A stretch of 64,000 nucleotides of DNA from Diospyros lotus (GCF_014633365.1 NC_068351.1:4636879-4700878); one strand, 5' to 3'; positions 1 through 11,020 are shown, counted from the stretch's first letter. Numbers and translations: made by a program. The notes: generated from the sequence alone by a model not told the origin.

Positions 1-601
1 TCACTGAACAGCCCTTTTCCTTAGTTAATTTACTAACTGATAACAAATTACACTTTAAATCAGGTACATATAGTACTGATTTTAGAGTTAATCTTGCTAT
101 ACAAGATGTTAATTTTCCTTTTGCAAAGGATGTTGTTCCATCAGCCATAAAAACAATAATGTCTTGATCACAAGGTTCATAATTGGGCAATATATTAAGG
201 GAACTTGTCACGTGATCTGATGCTCTAGTGTCTATGATCCAACAGCTTGTAGAATAATTTTTGGAGATAAGAGAGTATTTAGCATTTTACCTTGTTTTGC
301 TAGGGCTACCATCGAATTAGAATTATTTTGAATTTTTAGACTTAATCACCTTGGTTTGGCTTAACAACTACTATAAAACTTCCAACTGGTCTACTGTTAG
401 GGTGATGTTTGTTGGATTTCCCTTTTCAGCCTCCACCATGTAGGTAGATTGTCCTCCCTTCCTTTGATTCCTTGGCTTCTAGTTTGTTGGCCTTCCATAA
501 ATCTTCCAGCAAGTTTCTCTAGTGTGATAAGGTTTATTGTAGTGGTCACACCACTATTTCTCCTTTTGAGGCTCTCCTTTAGTTGTGGTAAGTATTTTCC
601 C

Positions 602-1369
602 TCAAGAAATATTCAAGGTTGAGTTTGGAGTATAGACCTCACTGTTAGAGTGCCCTAAACCTAATAACATCACCTTCTTCTTGCTTTCTTCTCTTCTTAC
701 TTCTACAAATACCTCTGTCATGGATGGAAAAGGCTTTGTCCCGAGTAGCCTTCCTCTTACTTCATCTAGGTCTAAGTTTAGACCATGTAGGAAGTCAAAA
801 ACTCTCTCCTTCTCCACCATCTTGTTATATTTCATTCCATCAGCAAAACACTCCCATATAATCTCATAAAACAAATCCATCTCTTGCCACAATTCTATTA
901 GGGTATTATAGTACTCAATAATTGAATTTGTACCTTGTCTTGTGGTTCAAATAAGTGACCGGATCTGGAAGCATTAGGCTGTATTTTCCAGATCTGAATA
1001 AATTTCTTGGACTGCCTTCCATATTTTACTAGTTGTCTTGTAAAATAGGTAGGTCCTTCCAATCTTTGGTTCCATGGAATTAACCAACCAACCCATAACA
1101 ATGGCATTCTCGGCCTCCCATATGCCATAGGTTGTTGACTCGGGACTAGGCTTTGAAACTGCACCGGTTAGATAGCCTACCTTTCCCTTTCCTCGAACTA
1201 CTAATAAGACTAATTGGGACCATTCTCTGAAATTGGTTCCATTCAGCTTGCATTGAGTGATCTGGAGAGAGTGGCTTTCAATGGTTGTAGGAACAATCGG
1301 AACTTGATTCTCCTTCATTGGAGGAGGATTAGTTGTAGAAGTCTCACTAGTTGTTTGTTTTTCAGCCAT
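602..1369 (-). pseudogene. Copia A gag, frameshifted
   Basis: Remnant of the capsid (gag) protein of Copia A. The reading starts with MAEKQTTSETSTTNPPP and contains the Copia gag signature FREWSQLVLL...AENAIVMGWLVNSMEP and IWKAVQEIYSD. It then moves through at least two other frames (pieces at 898-1164 and 602-892, the latter with LGTKPFPSMTEVFVEVRREE). The shifts make it non-functional. The gag lies about 60 bp downstream (minus strand) of the primer-binding site, as expected for Copia. Gag packages the RNA in cytoplasmic virus-like particles. Confidence 0.75.
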
Positions 1370-1445
1370 ATCATGGACTTTGAGACTCCTCTATGTAGTA
1401 GGAAACAAAAGATCAGGTGCCACAAGGACATGGCTCTGATACCAT

Positions 1446-1718
1446 AAAAGAATAGGTTAGGGGAATGGTAAACTCTTCCGCCGTGAATAATTCATTGATA
1501 TGTAAGATTTATATACACAAAACTCCTAAAAAATATCCTGATTCTTCTCCTATTTTATAGGAGTAGATTACAACACTTTAGCTACCTAATTTACAGATTT
1601 AGATTAGCAAGAATCTGGATAATCAAAGACTGATTTATCCTCATTCTTTCTTATCCTTTTTGTGGTTATCTTGATCTGCACAGCCGTGCCCTTCATTCTT
1701 CCTTATCTCCTTCCAACA
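1446..1718 (-). repeat. 5' LTR of Copia A
   Basis: About 273 bp directly beyond the tRNA-Met primer-binding site at 1432-1444. On the minus strand it begins TGTTGG. The end next to the primer site is not a clean CA, so the inner border is approximate. No second LTR is in the window to confirm it. It is similar in layout to the LTRs of Copia B. Confidence 0.6.
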
Positions 1719-2282
1719 AACATTAATAAGCACGGCACAACATCCAGTTACCAAACACTACTTTATCAACATTACTTTCAAAGAACAGCACAGCACACCA
1801 CAACACAGCAATACCGAATGGGGCCAAATATTCACTGTTCACAGCTTTGGTTGTACTTTCTTCTTCTTCCTTTTTCCTAATATCTAGTTTTATTTTTCCG
1901 TTTAGATTGTTCTGTAACTTCTGTTATTCAGTTGAGGTTTTTTATTTTATCTTTTTATTTTTCTGGTTGCTTTTCTTACTAATACAGCTCTATGAAACTA
2001 ATTTTTATGCCATTATGCAACTAATTGTTTATTTATTCTTATTACATTTCAGTTTGAACATCAATTTGATACTGAAAATCAATTTGATTATGAGGATCGA
2101 GAAATGAGTATAATGTGTAATTTTTAACACAAAATTGAGAAGTTACTCTGATTTAAAAATTCTTGTAGTTTATTATGTTTGCAAATTGTATTTCATTTTC
2201 ACTTGCTCTTCATTTTATGAATTTGACTGCCTATGTTGAATTTTGAAACAATGCTTTTTGTTAATGTATAGACAGTAATTTA
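1719..2282. other. SBE2 intron 5 spacer, no gene seen
   Basis: AT-rich DNA between Copia A and the LINE. Short ORFs here have no recognisable content. It is read as ancestral intron 5 sequence of SBE2. Confidence 0.5.
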
Positions 2283-2314
2283 CAACAACAACAATATATC
2301 TAGCCTTTATCCCA

Positions 2315-4294
2315 CTATGTGGGGTCGGCTACATGAATTCTAGACTTCCATGTATTTCTGTCTTTTATCATATCCTCATTTAGATCCATATATTTCATAT
2401 CAAATTTTAATGTCTCTCCCAAAGTCTTCTTGGGTCTACCTCTTTCTGTGACTAATTGTTCCATTTCATCAACTCTCCTCACAGGAGCGTCTCTTAGTCT
2501 CCTTCTCACATGACCAAACCATCTTAGTCTAGTCTCTCTCATCTCCTCCTCGATTGGCACTACTCCTACCTTATTACGAATAACTTCATTTCTAATTTTA
2601 TCCTTTCTTATATGTCCGCACATCCATCTTAACATTCTCATCTCCGCTACACTCGTCTTTTGCTCATGCTGATATTTAACTGCCCAACATTCTGAGCCAT
2701 ACAGCAAGACTGGTCTTATAGCTGTCCTATAAAATTTTTCTTTCAATTTTAATGGGATTTTACCATCACATAACACCCCCAATGCATTTCTCCATTTTAG
2801 CCAACCTGCCTTAATTCTATGTACGACATACTCGTGGATTTCTCCATCTTTTTGAATCACTGATCCCAAATATCGAAAATGGTCTTTTCTTTGTAAGATT
2901 TGGTCTTCTAATTTTATTATAACATCATCCACTCTTGCATTTTTGCTAAATTTGCATTCCATATATTCTGTTTTCTTTCTACTTAATTTAAATCCTTTAG
3001 ATTCTAAATTGTTTCTCCACAACTCACGCTTAGTGTTCACTCCTTCTTTTGTTTCATCCACCAACACTATATCGTCTGCAAATAGCATACACCATAACAC
3101 ATCTATCTGAATATCTTTAGTGAGTTCATCCATTACTAGGGCAAATAAGTATGGACTTAGTGCAGAACCTTGATGCAGTCCTATTGTAGTTGTAAATGGT
3201 TCAGTATCCCCTCCACATGTTCTGACCCTTGTCTCTACACCATGATACATGTCCTTAAGGGCTTGTATATAGGCTATTTTGACTCCTTTCTTCTCTAAAA
3301 CCCTCCATAATACTTCTCTAGGGACCCTATCATAGGCCTTTTCTAGATCTATAAACACCATATGTAGGTCCTTCTGATGATCTCGATACCTTTCCATTAG
3401 ACGCCTCAGTAAATATATAGCTTCTATTGTTGACCTACCAGGCATGAAACCAAACTGATTTTCTGACACCTTTGTTTCCTTTCTGAGCCTCTGCTCTATT
3501 ACTCTCTCCCAGAGTTTCATGGTATGACTCATTAACTTAATTCCTCTATAATTTTCACAGTTTTAAACATCTCCTTTGTTCTTGTATATAGGAACCAAAG
3601 TACTCTTCCTCCACTCATCTGGCATCTTTTTTGATTTAAGGATGGCGTTAAATAGTTGCGTTAGCCCGGAGATGCCCTCTTCTCCCATGCATTTCCATGC
3701 TTCTATTGGTATATTATCCGGTCCCACTGTCTTATGATTTTTCATCTTTTTTAATGCTTGCCTTATTTCATTTGAACTTATGCGTCGATAGAATGTGTAG
3801 CTCACATTCCCTTCAGAGTTACTAAGATGTCCCAACCTAACTCTTGTGTCACCACCATCATTGAATAATTTTGTGAAATACTCCTTCCATCTCTCCTTAA
3901 TCGCTCCCTCATTTACTAAAACATTTTGATTGTCATCTTTTATGCATTTCACTTGATTTAAATCCCGTGTTTTTCTTTCTCTTGCTTTAGCTAATTTATA
4001 TATATCCCTTTCTCCATCTTTTGTATCAAGTCGTTTATATAGATTCTCATATGCTTTTGATCTTGCTTCACTAACAGCTCTTTTTGCTGCCTTTTTTGCT
4101 TCTTTATAATTTTTTTGATTTTCTTCATTGTTGCATTGATATACCGCCTTATTGCAAGTTTTCTTATTTTTAATTTTCAATTGTACCTCTTCATTCCACC
4201 ACCAAGACTCCTTAAGGTTAGGGGCTCTACCATTTGTCTCTCTAAGGACTACATTTGCCGTGCTTCTCAGAGCATTAGCCATTTCTTTCCACAT
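2315..4294 (-). pseudogene. LINE reverse transcriptase with one in-frame stop
   Basis: Reverse transcriptase of the RTE LINE, which copies its RNA at the nicked chromosomal site. A single frame runs 4294 to 2315, interrupted only by a TAA at 3563-3565 between YKNKGDV and [14 protein letters not shown]; a C-to-T change of a Gln codon would explain it. Motifs in order: [37 protein letters not shown] (catalytic Asp), [20 protein letters not shown], then [11 protein letters not shown] (the FADD catalytic pair). A C-terminal region follows with LLYGSECWA and RWFGHVRRR, typical of plant RTE elements. Confidence 0.85.
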
Positions 4295-4410
4295 TTGGTT
4301 TGTTTGTCTTTCTCCATTCCATTCCCTTCTACCCCTTAATTTTTCTTTGAAGATTAGTTGTTTCTCCCCTTTTAAATTCCACCACCTGATTCTTGGATTT
4401 TGTTTTATGT

Positions 4411-4708
4411 GATTTTTTCTCTTCCAGTTTCTTACTTGGACGTCAAGTACTAAAGTCTATGTTGAGTAGTCAAACACTCTCCCGATATCACCTTACAATT
4501 CCTACAACATAACCGATCCTCTTGACTCATGAGGAAGTAATCTATTTGGACGTCAAGTACTAAAGTCTTGATTTTTTCTCTTCCAGTTTCTTACTTGGAC
4601 GTCAAGTACTAAAGTCTATGTTGAGTAGTCAAACACTCTCCCGATATCACCTTACAATTCCTACAACATAACCGATCCTCTTGACTCATGAGGAAGTAAT
4701 CTATTTGG
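4411..4708. repeat. 159-bp tandem duplication inside the LINE
   Basis: A 139-bp block at 4411-4549 recurs at 4570-4708 with no differences seen (period 159). A shorter motif (ggacgtcaagtactaaagtct) is present three times, including at the junction (4548-4568). The duplication lies between the endonuclease and the RT and is confined to this LINE. Confidence 0.85.
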
Positions 4709-5622
4709 GTGCTTGAGGTGATATTTTTATATGTGATTAAGTGTTCGTCCCGTTTTTTGAACCTAGTATTGGTTATAATGAGCCCATATGCCATAGCAAA
4801 ATCTAGGATAGATTTACCCTCATTATTAATTTCCCCAAATCCATACCCTCCGTGTACCTCTCTATATCCGTTTCCGTCTCTACCCACGTACCCATTTAGG
4901 TCACCTCCTATAATCACTTTCTCTCCTCTTGGTATCATTTGTATGAGTCCCTTTAGGTCCTCCCAGAATTTTGCTTTTATCTCATCACCTAACCCCGCTT
5001 GTGATGCATATGTACTAAAGATATTCATAGTCATTCTTCCTAGACTAATCTTCACCATAATAATCCTATCCCCTATTCTCTTTACATCCACTACCTCATC
5101 TATTAAGCTTTTATCCATAATAATCCCCACTCCATTTTTCGCTCGATCAGTTCCTGTGTACCATATTTTATATCCAGCTTCTGATAAAGTTTTCGCTTTT
5201 TTCCCTACCCATCTCGTCTCTTGAAGGCACATAATATTAATTTTTCTCCTAATCATCACATCCACCACTTCCATAGCTTTGCCTGTTAATGTTCCTATGT
5301 TCCATGACCCAATCCTTAATCTATGATTTTGTTTTTGGCCTTGACTTTGGATTTGATTTTGTTTTTGGCCTTGACTTTGAATTTGATTTTGTTTTTGATT
5401 TTGATTTTGGTTTTGGTTTTGATTTTGGTTTTGATTTTGGACTAGCTTCTTTACCCACATCCGTCCAAGCAAATGCGGGAACCCTTGCTCATTTATCACT
5501 ACATCCGGGCGCCGATGCAGCGGCTCTAGCTCACTTGTCACTATACGGGGACAGTGTAGCGCGTCGCTATGAAGGGTTACGCCCACGCCCAAACGATTTT
5601 TCATAATTTGTCTAGAGTTCAT
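4609..5622 (-). pseudogene. LINE ORF, N-terminal part: AP-like endonuclease with QN repeat
   Basis: Encodes the target-nicking nuclease of the LINE. After an N-terminal segment of about 60 residues comes a run of Gln-Asn dipeptides (about residues 62-95), then the endonuclease/exonuclease/phosphatase fold. Visible motifs are RIGSWNIGTLTGKAMEVVDV (metal-binding Asn), INIMCLQETRW (catalytic Glu), IIGGDLNGYVG (Asp/Asn) and IDYFLMSQED near the end. The family normally continues straight into the RT in one ORF. Here a one-base deletion just after ECLTTQHRL shifts the frame and stops translation. The deletion is present in both copies of the tandem duplication at 4411-4708. Confidence 0.82.
5322..5450. 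repeat. Minisatellite coding for the QN repeat of the LINE
   Basis: Repeats of gattttggttttg and gatttgattttgtttttggccttgactttg types. On the minus strand it is translated as alternating Gln with Asn, Lys, Ile, Ser or Gly. It sits between the LINE leader and the endonuclease domain. Confidence 0.75.
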
Positions 5623-5706
5623 GTTTTGGATCCGACTAAATTTTACGTTGGCTGTCGGCTACCTAACACAACCCTCCTCCTTTATCCGGGCTTGGGACCG
5701 GCAGTG

Positions 5707-6214
5707 GATTATTTGTATTATAGTGTTGATTATTTGTCATTCATGATTGTATGAGTTTGCATTTACCTCTTTATAGTTACATGTTGAAAATAATGGGGTA
5801 AAAGTATTTCACACACGTTGAATAAATGTGCCTTGCGTCTATAAGGCGCATGCCTGCTCCTAGTGCCTCAACTCCAAGCACTCTTTGTGCCTCAGTGCAC
5901 CTTTGGTAATTATGCTCCTAACAAAATTAACTACCTTTAGTTTCTGTTATTTGTTCAAGAAAAACAGAAAAGCACATCTCAGCATCCTCTTCTTTTAAAT
6001 GCTGTTCTAGTTATTTATTAGGTTGCTCTGTGAAACAATTCACACATGTGATCCAAATTTCTGGCAACATTACAGTCAGGATTTTTAGGTCTAAATATAA
6101 GCAAAGCCAAAATAAAACTTCATAAGGATAAATAGATTTGTTTAAGCAGAATTAAAACAGAAATTTGAAAATTGCAGAAAGAACCTTGCAATACATAAGT
6201 GAAGCAAAACTAAC
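5707..6214. other. SBE2 intron 5, proximal part
   Basis: Ancestral intron sequence between the LINE and exon 5. A small repeat-like patch with gcctcaactcc/gcctcagtgcacc motifs occurs at 5825-5910. No gene or RNA was recognised. Confidence 0.5.
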
Positions 6215-6257
6215 CTTGGCTCCAGGTGCCCACTCTCTATATGTAATTCCTGCAGCA
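6215..6257 (-). CDS. SBE2: Starch branching enzyme II, exon 5 (start of CBM48)
   Basis: A 43-nt exon, too short for ordinary ORF finding. It has a TTTCCAG acceptor and an AAG/GTTAG donor and encodes (S)AAGITYREWAPGAK. GITYREWAPGAK is the first strand of the CBM48 (isoamylase N-terminal) carbohydrate-binding module of plant branching enzymes. It completes the Ser codon split with exon 4 and ends in phase 0. The five exons together give 717 nt, exactly 239 codons. The next exon (ALIGDFNNW region in the family) is not in the window; the remaining 6.2 kb to the left edge is intron filled with a LINE and a Copia element. Confidence 0.87.
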
Positions 6258-6777
6258 CTGGAAAAACAATTTACACAAAATCAACAACTGAGATATTTTT
6301 TCTACCATCAAATGACCATTTTGTGGAAAAAAAAAAGCTTCAATACAGAAATAAGGAACAAAGCAAGGTTCCACTCCACATAGACTACAACTGGATTCTT
6401 GTTTTGAGAAAATACAGGCTTACCAACAAACAATTAGACCACAATGCATTTTAACATAGGATATGGGCTTATCAAGAACATCATAATGCTTACAATGAAA
6501 CACAATACAAAAAGGAGCACAGAATCCTTTTGTTGATACCAACACAGTAGCAATAAATTAAGAGATTTTCCATCTGTGTCTCCACACTATGCCCTATGAA
6601 ATGTATTCAGCAACCTGCTGGGTGCTTGTCTGGCCGAAGGATGAATGAAGCAGACAGGAGGAGAGAAACTGCAAGGGAGAAACAACATTTTTGGGACAGT
6701 TGGAGAGAGCATTGAATAAGGTAAAACAGACATTTTGTCAAGTCACAAGATGAGTCCATTGTTGTTTTTCGGTGAAA
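6258..6777. other. SBE2 intron 4, distal part
   Basis: Intron sequence between exon 5 and the small LTR element. It holds a normal pyrimidine-rich acceptor (minus strand) next to exon 5, and no other feature that I can support. Confidence 0.5.
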
Positions 6778-6782
6778 CTATC

Positions 6783-7107
6783 TGTCAGATCTTCGGATCT
6801 GACAAGGGGGTTGTTTAGGAAGAATTGGGAATTAAAGGGACTTTGAAGAGAGAATTCAGACAGAAAGGGAGGGAAACAGCAAGAAAGAGGGAGAAAGTGA
6901 GAGGGGGAGGGGGGGGACATAACAGAGAAGGATTTAATTCATTTCTCAACATGTGTTCCCTCCTCTAGCTATGGCTTATTTATAGCCTAGCAATACATCT
7001 ATCCAGAATGTACAATCTGGTAAAGCACAACCACTATAACAACCACCTACAATCAACAAGCATAAGAGAAAAATCACAATTACTGCCCTGCCCCTAGTAA
7101 CGTGACA
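6783..7107 (-). repeat. 3' LTR of the short LTR element
   Basis: 325 bp. It pairs with 8313-8609 and shares the agatcttcgga inner motif, the gaattgggaatta block and the ctatggcttatttatagcc TATA-like block. It contains an extra G-rich insertion near 6903-6916. Confidence 0.85.
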
Positions 7108-7429
7108 AATACCCCCTCCCTTGAAACATTTCTTGTCCCCAAGAAATGTCAAAAGCTGGCTATAGATCCACAGATCAACCAATTCCATCCTTCACTGCCT
7201 AGTTTATTCTTCTTTCTTTCTTTCTCATTTGCATTTCCTCGTGGAGAAATTGAAGTGTAGCAGTGTTCGCGACCATTGAATGTTCCTTCTCCACCTCAGT
7301 TCTGTCTTCAAACTCAACAGCCTGTATAGAGTGCAGCTGAGACTCTGGAATCCCTTTTTGTAATAATTTCTGCAACATTTTATTGGTGATCACCTTGCAC
7401 TCACGGGTTTCTGCTTTGAGAACACCCCT

Positions 7430-7831
7430 TCATCGTCTTCTTCCTTTTCTTCTTCTAATCCTTCCATGTGCTCCCCAAGCGGAATTCTCCGATACAAACT
7501 CCGTTTGTTCCTCCGTTTCTAGAGGGTCAAGGGCACGTTGCCAGATTCTTGACCCTGTCAAAATCGAAACCGAGGTGGACCTTGGAGGGAAGTCCACCAA
7601 CAAGCTTGCATTAGGCAATCGTGAGAACAAACTCAATATAGTGCTTAATTGTTGGCCAAACCCAAAGAATTCTTCTCTGAGGCTCCCGACGACATCCACT
7701 TGAAGGTTACCAACCACTACCTTAACACCAGTAACCTCCTCTCTAGTGGCCAAGTTGTCTGCCCTACCTTGATTCAACTCCTCCTTAGTTTGGCGAAGGC
7801 CTAACTCCATCATATACAACTTATCCTCCAA
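7430..7831 (-). pseudogene. Gag-like N-terminal fragment of the short LTR element
   Basis: A 133-residue reading with a predicted coiled-coil look: MEDKLYMMELGLRQTKEE and LATREEVTGVKVVVGNLQ, then FGFGQQLSTILSLFSRLP, and an Arg-rich end (GRIRRRKGRRR). Short gag starts of this style occur in plant Ty3/Gypsy elements (inference). No zinc knuckle or protease follows. The element's leader lies between this reading and the primer-binding site. Confidence 0.5.
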
Positions 7832-8312
7832 CTATTCTTGATTTTGGAGAAGCCCCATCTTTAGAGCATCCAAGCAAGTCTCCAATTGCTTCATTCGAGT
7901 GCCCTATGCCATCTTCGACTCTATCGATCACGCTTTAGGTTAGAACGTGTACCAAGGATTGAGATCTGATCGACAGGTGAATAACGAGTTCCAATTACCA
8001 ATTCCAATAACGATCATGATAAATTCCAATCATCCAGAATTGCTTCTCACCAGAATCTGAATCTCCTTCAACAGCCGAAAATCGCCTGGCTCTGATCTGC
8101 AATTACCATCTCCTCCAATCTGCACTCGCCACTAATTAGGACTATCAATGGCTGCGACTTAGCACTCCCTCAAATCAATCCGATCACTGAATCCTCTGCA
8201 ACTAATCGCGATCCCTATTGCTACAAGATCGCTCGGATCTGCCCTAGCTTGCGCCTCCCTATCACCACAATCACCATCCAGTGGCTAGAGGACCACTGGC
8301 TCTGATACCAAT

Positions 8313-8609
8313 TGTTAGATCTTCGGATTTGGCAAGGGAGTTGTTTAGGAAGAATTGGGAATTAGAGGGAATTTGGAGAGAGAATTCAAATGGAAAAGGA
8401 GGGAAACAGCAAGAAAAAGGGAGAAAGTTTGAGAGAAAGAGAGAGATAACAAAAAAGGATTCAATTCATTTCTCAACATGTGTTCCCTTCTCTAGCTATG
8501 GCTTACTTATAGCCTAGCAGATAAAGCACAACCACTATAACAACTAAGTACAATCAACAAGCATAAGAGAAAAAAACACAATTATTGCCCTACCCCAAGG
8601 AACGTGACA
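8313..8609 (-). repeat. 5' LTR of the short LTR element
   Basis: 297 bp, next to the tRNA-Met primer-binding site. It ends gtgaca on the plus strand (TGTCAC at the element's 5' end). Confidence 0.85.
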
Positions 8610-8614
8610 CTATC

Positions 8615-9542
8615 ATTATCCATTGTTCTTTAAGATGTAACTAACAGTAGTCTTGATTATTGAATTGATTTTGAGTTTATTGATTGAGTGTTTGTGTTCT
8701 TGTTTGTGTTTCTACAGCAAATAATTGATGTAGGACAGAAGAGTAAATATTAGGAATTAGTTTTTTTTTTTTTTATTTCTTTTGTTTATTTCGTATTTTA
8801 GTTTGTTTCTTAGTTTCTTTTGTTTCCATTAGTAGAATCCAAGTTAGGTTGGCACTAAGGAATCCTAATTAGGAAAGGATTATAGCCAGATAGCTATTAG
8901 TTGCCAATAAATAGTTCTTTACTTAGGATGTAATTTACAATAGTTTTTGATTATTGAATTGATTTGATTTGATATGTTCATGCTTCTTAGTGGAGCATTC
9001 AGGTGGTAAATACCAACATGTCAATTGAACTGTTATTTAATTTAACACCCCACTCCCCTCCTTTGGGGTTTAATCCTGATGCATCCTGAGTGCATGGTAC
9101 CACCCTAGGACAACAGATTTGATAGTAAGCTCCCATTTTTAATGGTTACTTCCATTAGAACATAAATTATTTTGGTTAAAACATCTCATGCTTTCAAACC
9201 AACAAGATTATGACATCTTAAAATGGCCTGAGTATTCCATATTCAAAATGGCCTGTAATTTTGGAGTGCAGTAAATAAACATCATGGTCATATGTATAGA
9301 AATTATGGCTCCTGGTTTTTTCTTACCCACTTTTCCTTCAGAATCACATTTTCATTTGTACCATTCATCATGTTTTTAGTAAATTTTTGCCAAAAATAAA
9401 GAATGAAGACAATGAGTAGTGGCTATAAGACTTTGTATTTATATGCTTAACATACTCATAGACAACAACGTATATGAAATAAAATAACACAATAAAAAAG
9501 GTGTAGAATCAGCAAGGAATAGAATTCTAAAAACAAATATAC
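8615..9542. other. SBE2 intron 4, proximal part, with a short direct repeat
   Basis: Intron sequence. Two similar segments (about 8621-8674 and 8921-8970), sharing gttcttta...gatgtaa...ttgattattgaattgattt, enclose about 250 bp with a T-run at 8761-8774. They look like pieces of an old LTR but no borders can be fixed. No gene was seen. Confidence 0.4.
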
Positions 9543-9641
9543 CTGCTAGTGAAACCAAACTTCTCATACCCACGAGAAAACACTTCTAAACCACCTTCAT
9601 ACTTGTCAATTGCCTCTCGCATTCTTCTATAATGTGCATAT
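9543..9641 (-). CDS. SBE2: Starch branching enzyme II, exon 4
   Basis: Fourth coding exon, 99 nt, with a CTGCAG acceptor and an AGCAG/GTATAT donor. It encodes [18 protein letters not shown] followed by [16 protein letters not shown], the conserved helical segment found just before the carbohydrate-binding CBM48 domain in class II branching enzymes. The match to the family is close over the whole exon, with no stop. It enters in phase 2 and leaves in phase 2, joining exon 5 through a split Ser codon. It lies 17.2 kb from exon 3, a distance explained mainly by the insertions of Copia C (with D inside) and Copia B. Confidence 0.9.
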
Positions 9642-11020
9642 CTGCAGGCAGATGGGTGTAAAAAAATATCAGGCTGATAATTCTTTGGTATTAATTTTTT
9701 AATATTTCCCCATATGAGGGATTAAAGCTTCTGATTGTTGTTGTACAAAATAAGAAAGACATGTACAAGCCATGCAACCTTTAGATGTTGAATTTATTTA
9801 TACAAAAGCCATCATCTGATGTATATAAAAGTAGAAATATCTATATACACCATGTTTGTAGACATATATATACACAGACCCATGCAATTTTGACCATATA
9901 CAAACAATCATGCAAGCCCATGATGGCATAAAATACATGCAAAGAGAAGGAAAAGAAACATCTTCAAACAGGGAACAATTGGAAGTTTCATTACAAGCAG
10001 AACATATTTATAGCAGATAAAACAAAGGCTGGAGGATCAAAATTGTGATTGTCTGCAGAAAATTCAGCTTAAAGGTTCAGACAATAGATCTTCCCTAAAG
10101 AGGCCATCCAACCAGTGATATTAGGTCAAATACAGCACCAAGAGTAACACTACCAGTTAACTGACCCATTGATGGGGCAGCAGGGGCATGATTCAATTGG
10201 AAAGTTAAAGGAACAAATCCTGCAAACTGCTCAGAACTCATTCCACCTCACTTTAGCTTCTCCAATTTTCTATTAGATTTGGATAATAAAAAGATAAATC
10301 CTAAGAAGCACAGGCATGTCACCAAAGACAATGCGCGGTTACTATGCACCTTACAAACACAGACAAACATGGGACCGCTTTTACTGCCTAAAAATCAGGC
10401 TCCTAAAGTTATTTATTAAAAGCATTTCTCTCATATCACTTAAGTTGGTTTAATAACTAAAACAAAAAAGTACCAAAATATATTAACTTTGGAGCATGGT
10501 GGGATTCAGCTACTTGGGCTGGAAAGTTGCTGAAATGGTTGCTTTTTTAGGACGATAAATCTACAGTTTAAAAACTGTCTTAAGTGCCCTTAAAAAGGTG
10601 CATTACAGTGCCCTACACTTGTGGTTCAAAAGGCTGGTAGTATAATTGGAAAGCCAAGGAACTGGTCATTGGACTTGAGAGATAAGGTTAGTGACTGATT
10701 TTCCGAACTATTCTGCTGTTGTAAACTGGTGAAATAGTGTTTATTTCAGTCCATAATAGATACCAAAGGTAGTTAGAGATGATGCAGGAGCAGTTTTTTA
10801 GTTATTAGTGTTTTTATTTTATTTTTATTAGTTTAATTATGCTTAGTATTTAAGTTACTAGGTTTTAAATACTTTTTTATTTATTAGTTTTAATAAGTAG
10901 TCATGTGACTATTAAAAAAAAAAAGATTCATTAGATTAGATGGATTCCTATGTGATCAAGGATTAGTAATCTAGTATATAAGTAGTCTTTTAAGAGACTT
11001 TGTAGGCAGCCATTCTATTC
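9642..11020. other. SBE2 intron 3, exon-4 side, with part of an old LTR-like repeat
   Basis: AT-rich intron DNA with no coding content. From about 10785 onward the sequence reads like LTR sequence (tttattagttttaataag, taggcagccattctattc). It is continued on the other side of Copia C at 20874, so Copia C appears to have landed in an older repeat. Confidence 0.45.

Larger units (their letters stand above)
1..1718 (-). mobile_element. Copia A: LTR retrotransposon, 5' part only (cut by window edge), degraded
   Basis: Minus-strand Ty1/Copia element in SBE2 intron 5. From right to left it shows the 5' LTR (about 1446-1718, starting TGTTGGAAGG on the minus strand), a primer-binding site complementary to initiator tRNA-Met (1432-1444), a gag region (602-1369), a zinc-knuckle remnant (about 480-560, WCDHYNKPYHTRETCW) and a protease remnant (about 190-245, IIDTRASDHV). 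Pol and the 3' LTR lie beyond the left edge. The zinc knuckle has Tyr for its second Cys and the protease motif reads DTRA instead of DTGA, so the copy is dead. Gag and knuckle resemble Copia B at 21712-26731, so the two belong to one family. Confidence 0.8.
2283..5706 (-). mobile_element. RTE-type LINE (non-LTR retrotransposon), near full length, inactive
   Basis: Minus-strand LINE inside SBE2 intron 5. It encodes an apurinic-type endonuclease (about 4609-5622), a linker and reverse transcriptase (2315-4294). It ends at its 3' side with the sequence typical of plant RTE LINEs: a GTAGCCGACCCCACATAGTG block (2319-2334 region) followed by a short (TTG)n tail at 2283-2294. The 5' end is placed near 5706 by the conserved leader and is approximate. 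Target-site duplications were not found. It is broken by one nonsense codon in RT, a one-base deletion after the endonuclease, and a 159-bp tandem duplication. Confidence 0.85.
6783..8609 (-). mobile_element. Short non-autonomous LTR retrotransposon (1.83 kb) with perfect TSD
   Basis: Complete LTR element in SBE2 intron 4. Its 3' LTR is 6783-7107 and its 5' LTR 8313-8609 (minus orientation), both TG...CA on the coding strand. A primer-binding site complementary to tRNA-Met lies at 8298-8310, two bases inside the 5' LTR, and a purine-rich tract (minus strand) borders the 3' LTR at about 7108-7135. The target duplication CTATC is exact at 6778-6782 and 8610-8614. The internal part is only about 1.2 kb with a gag-like fragment and no protease, RT or integrase, so it must have moved using another element's enzymes, or it is an internally deleted copy. 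The LTRs have diverged visibly. Confidence 0.88.

Noticed and set aside
5289..5606. Plus-strand Phe/Asp-rich ORF
   Set aside because: Antisense shadow of the QN repeat in the LINE endonuclease ORF.
6165..6383. Plus-strand ORF of 72 codons over 6215-6257
   Set aside because: It is the opposite strand of SBE2 exon 5 and its flanking introns.
8298..8310. ggctctgatacca blocks at 1432, 8298, 20031 and 26441 as tRNA fragments or regulatory sites
   Set aside because: They are the initiator tRNA-Met primer-binding sites of the LTR elements, each directly inside a 5' LTR.
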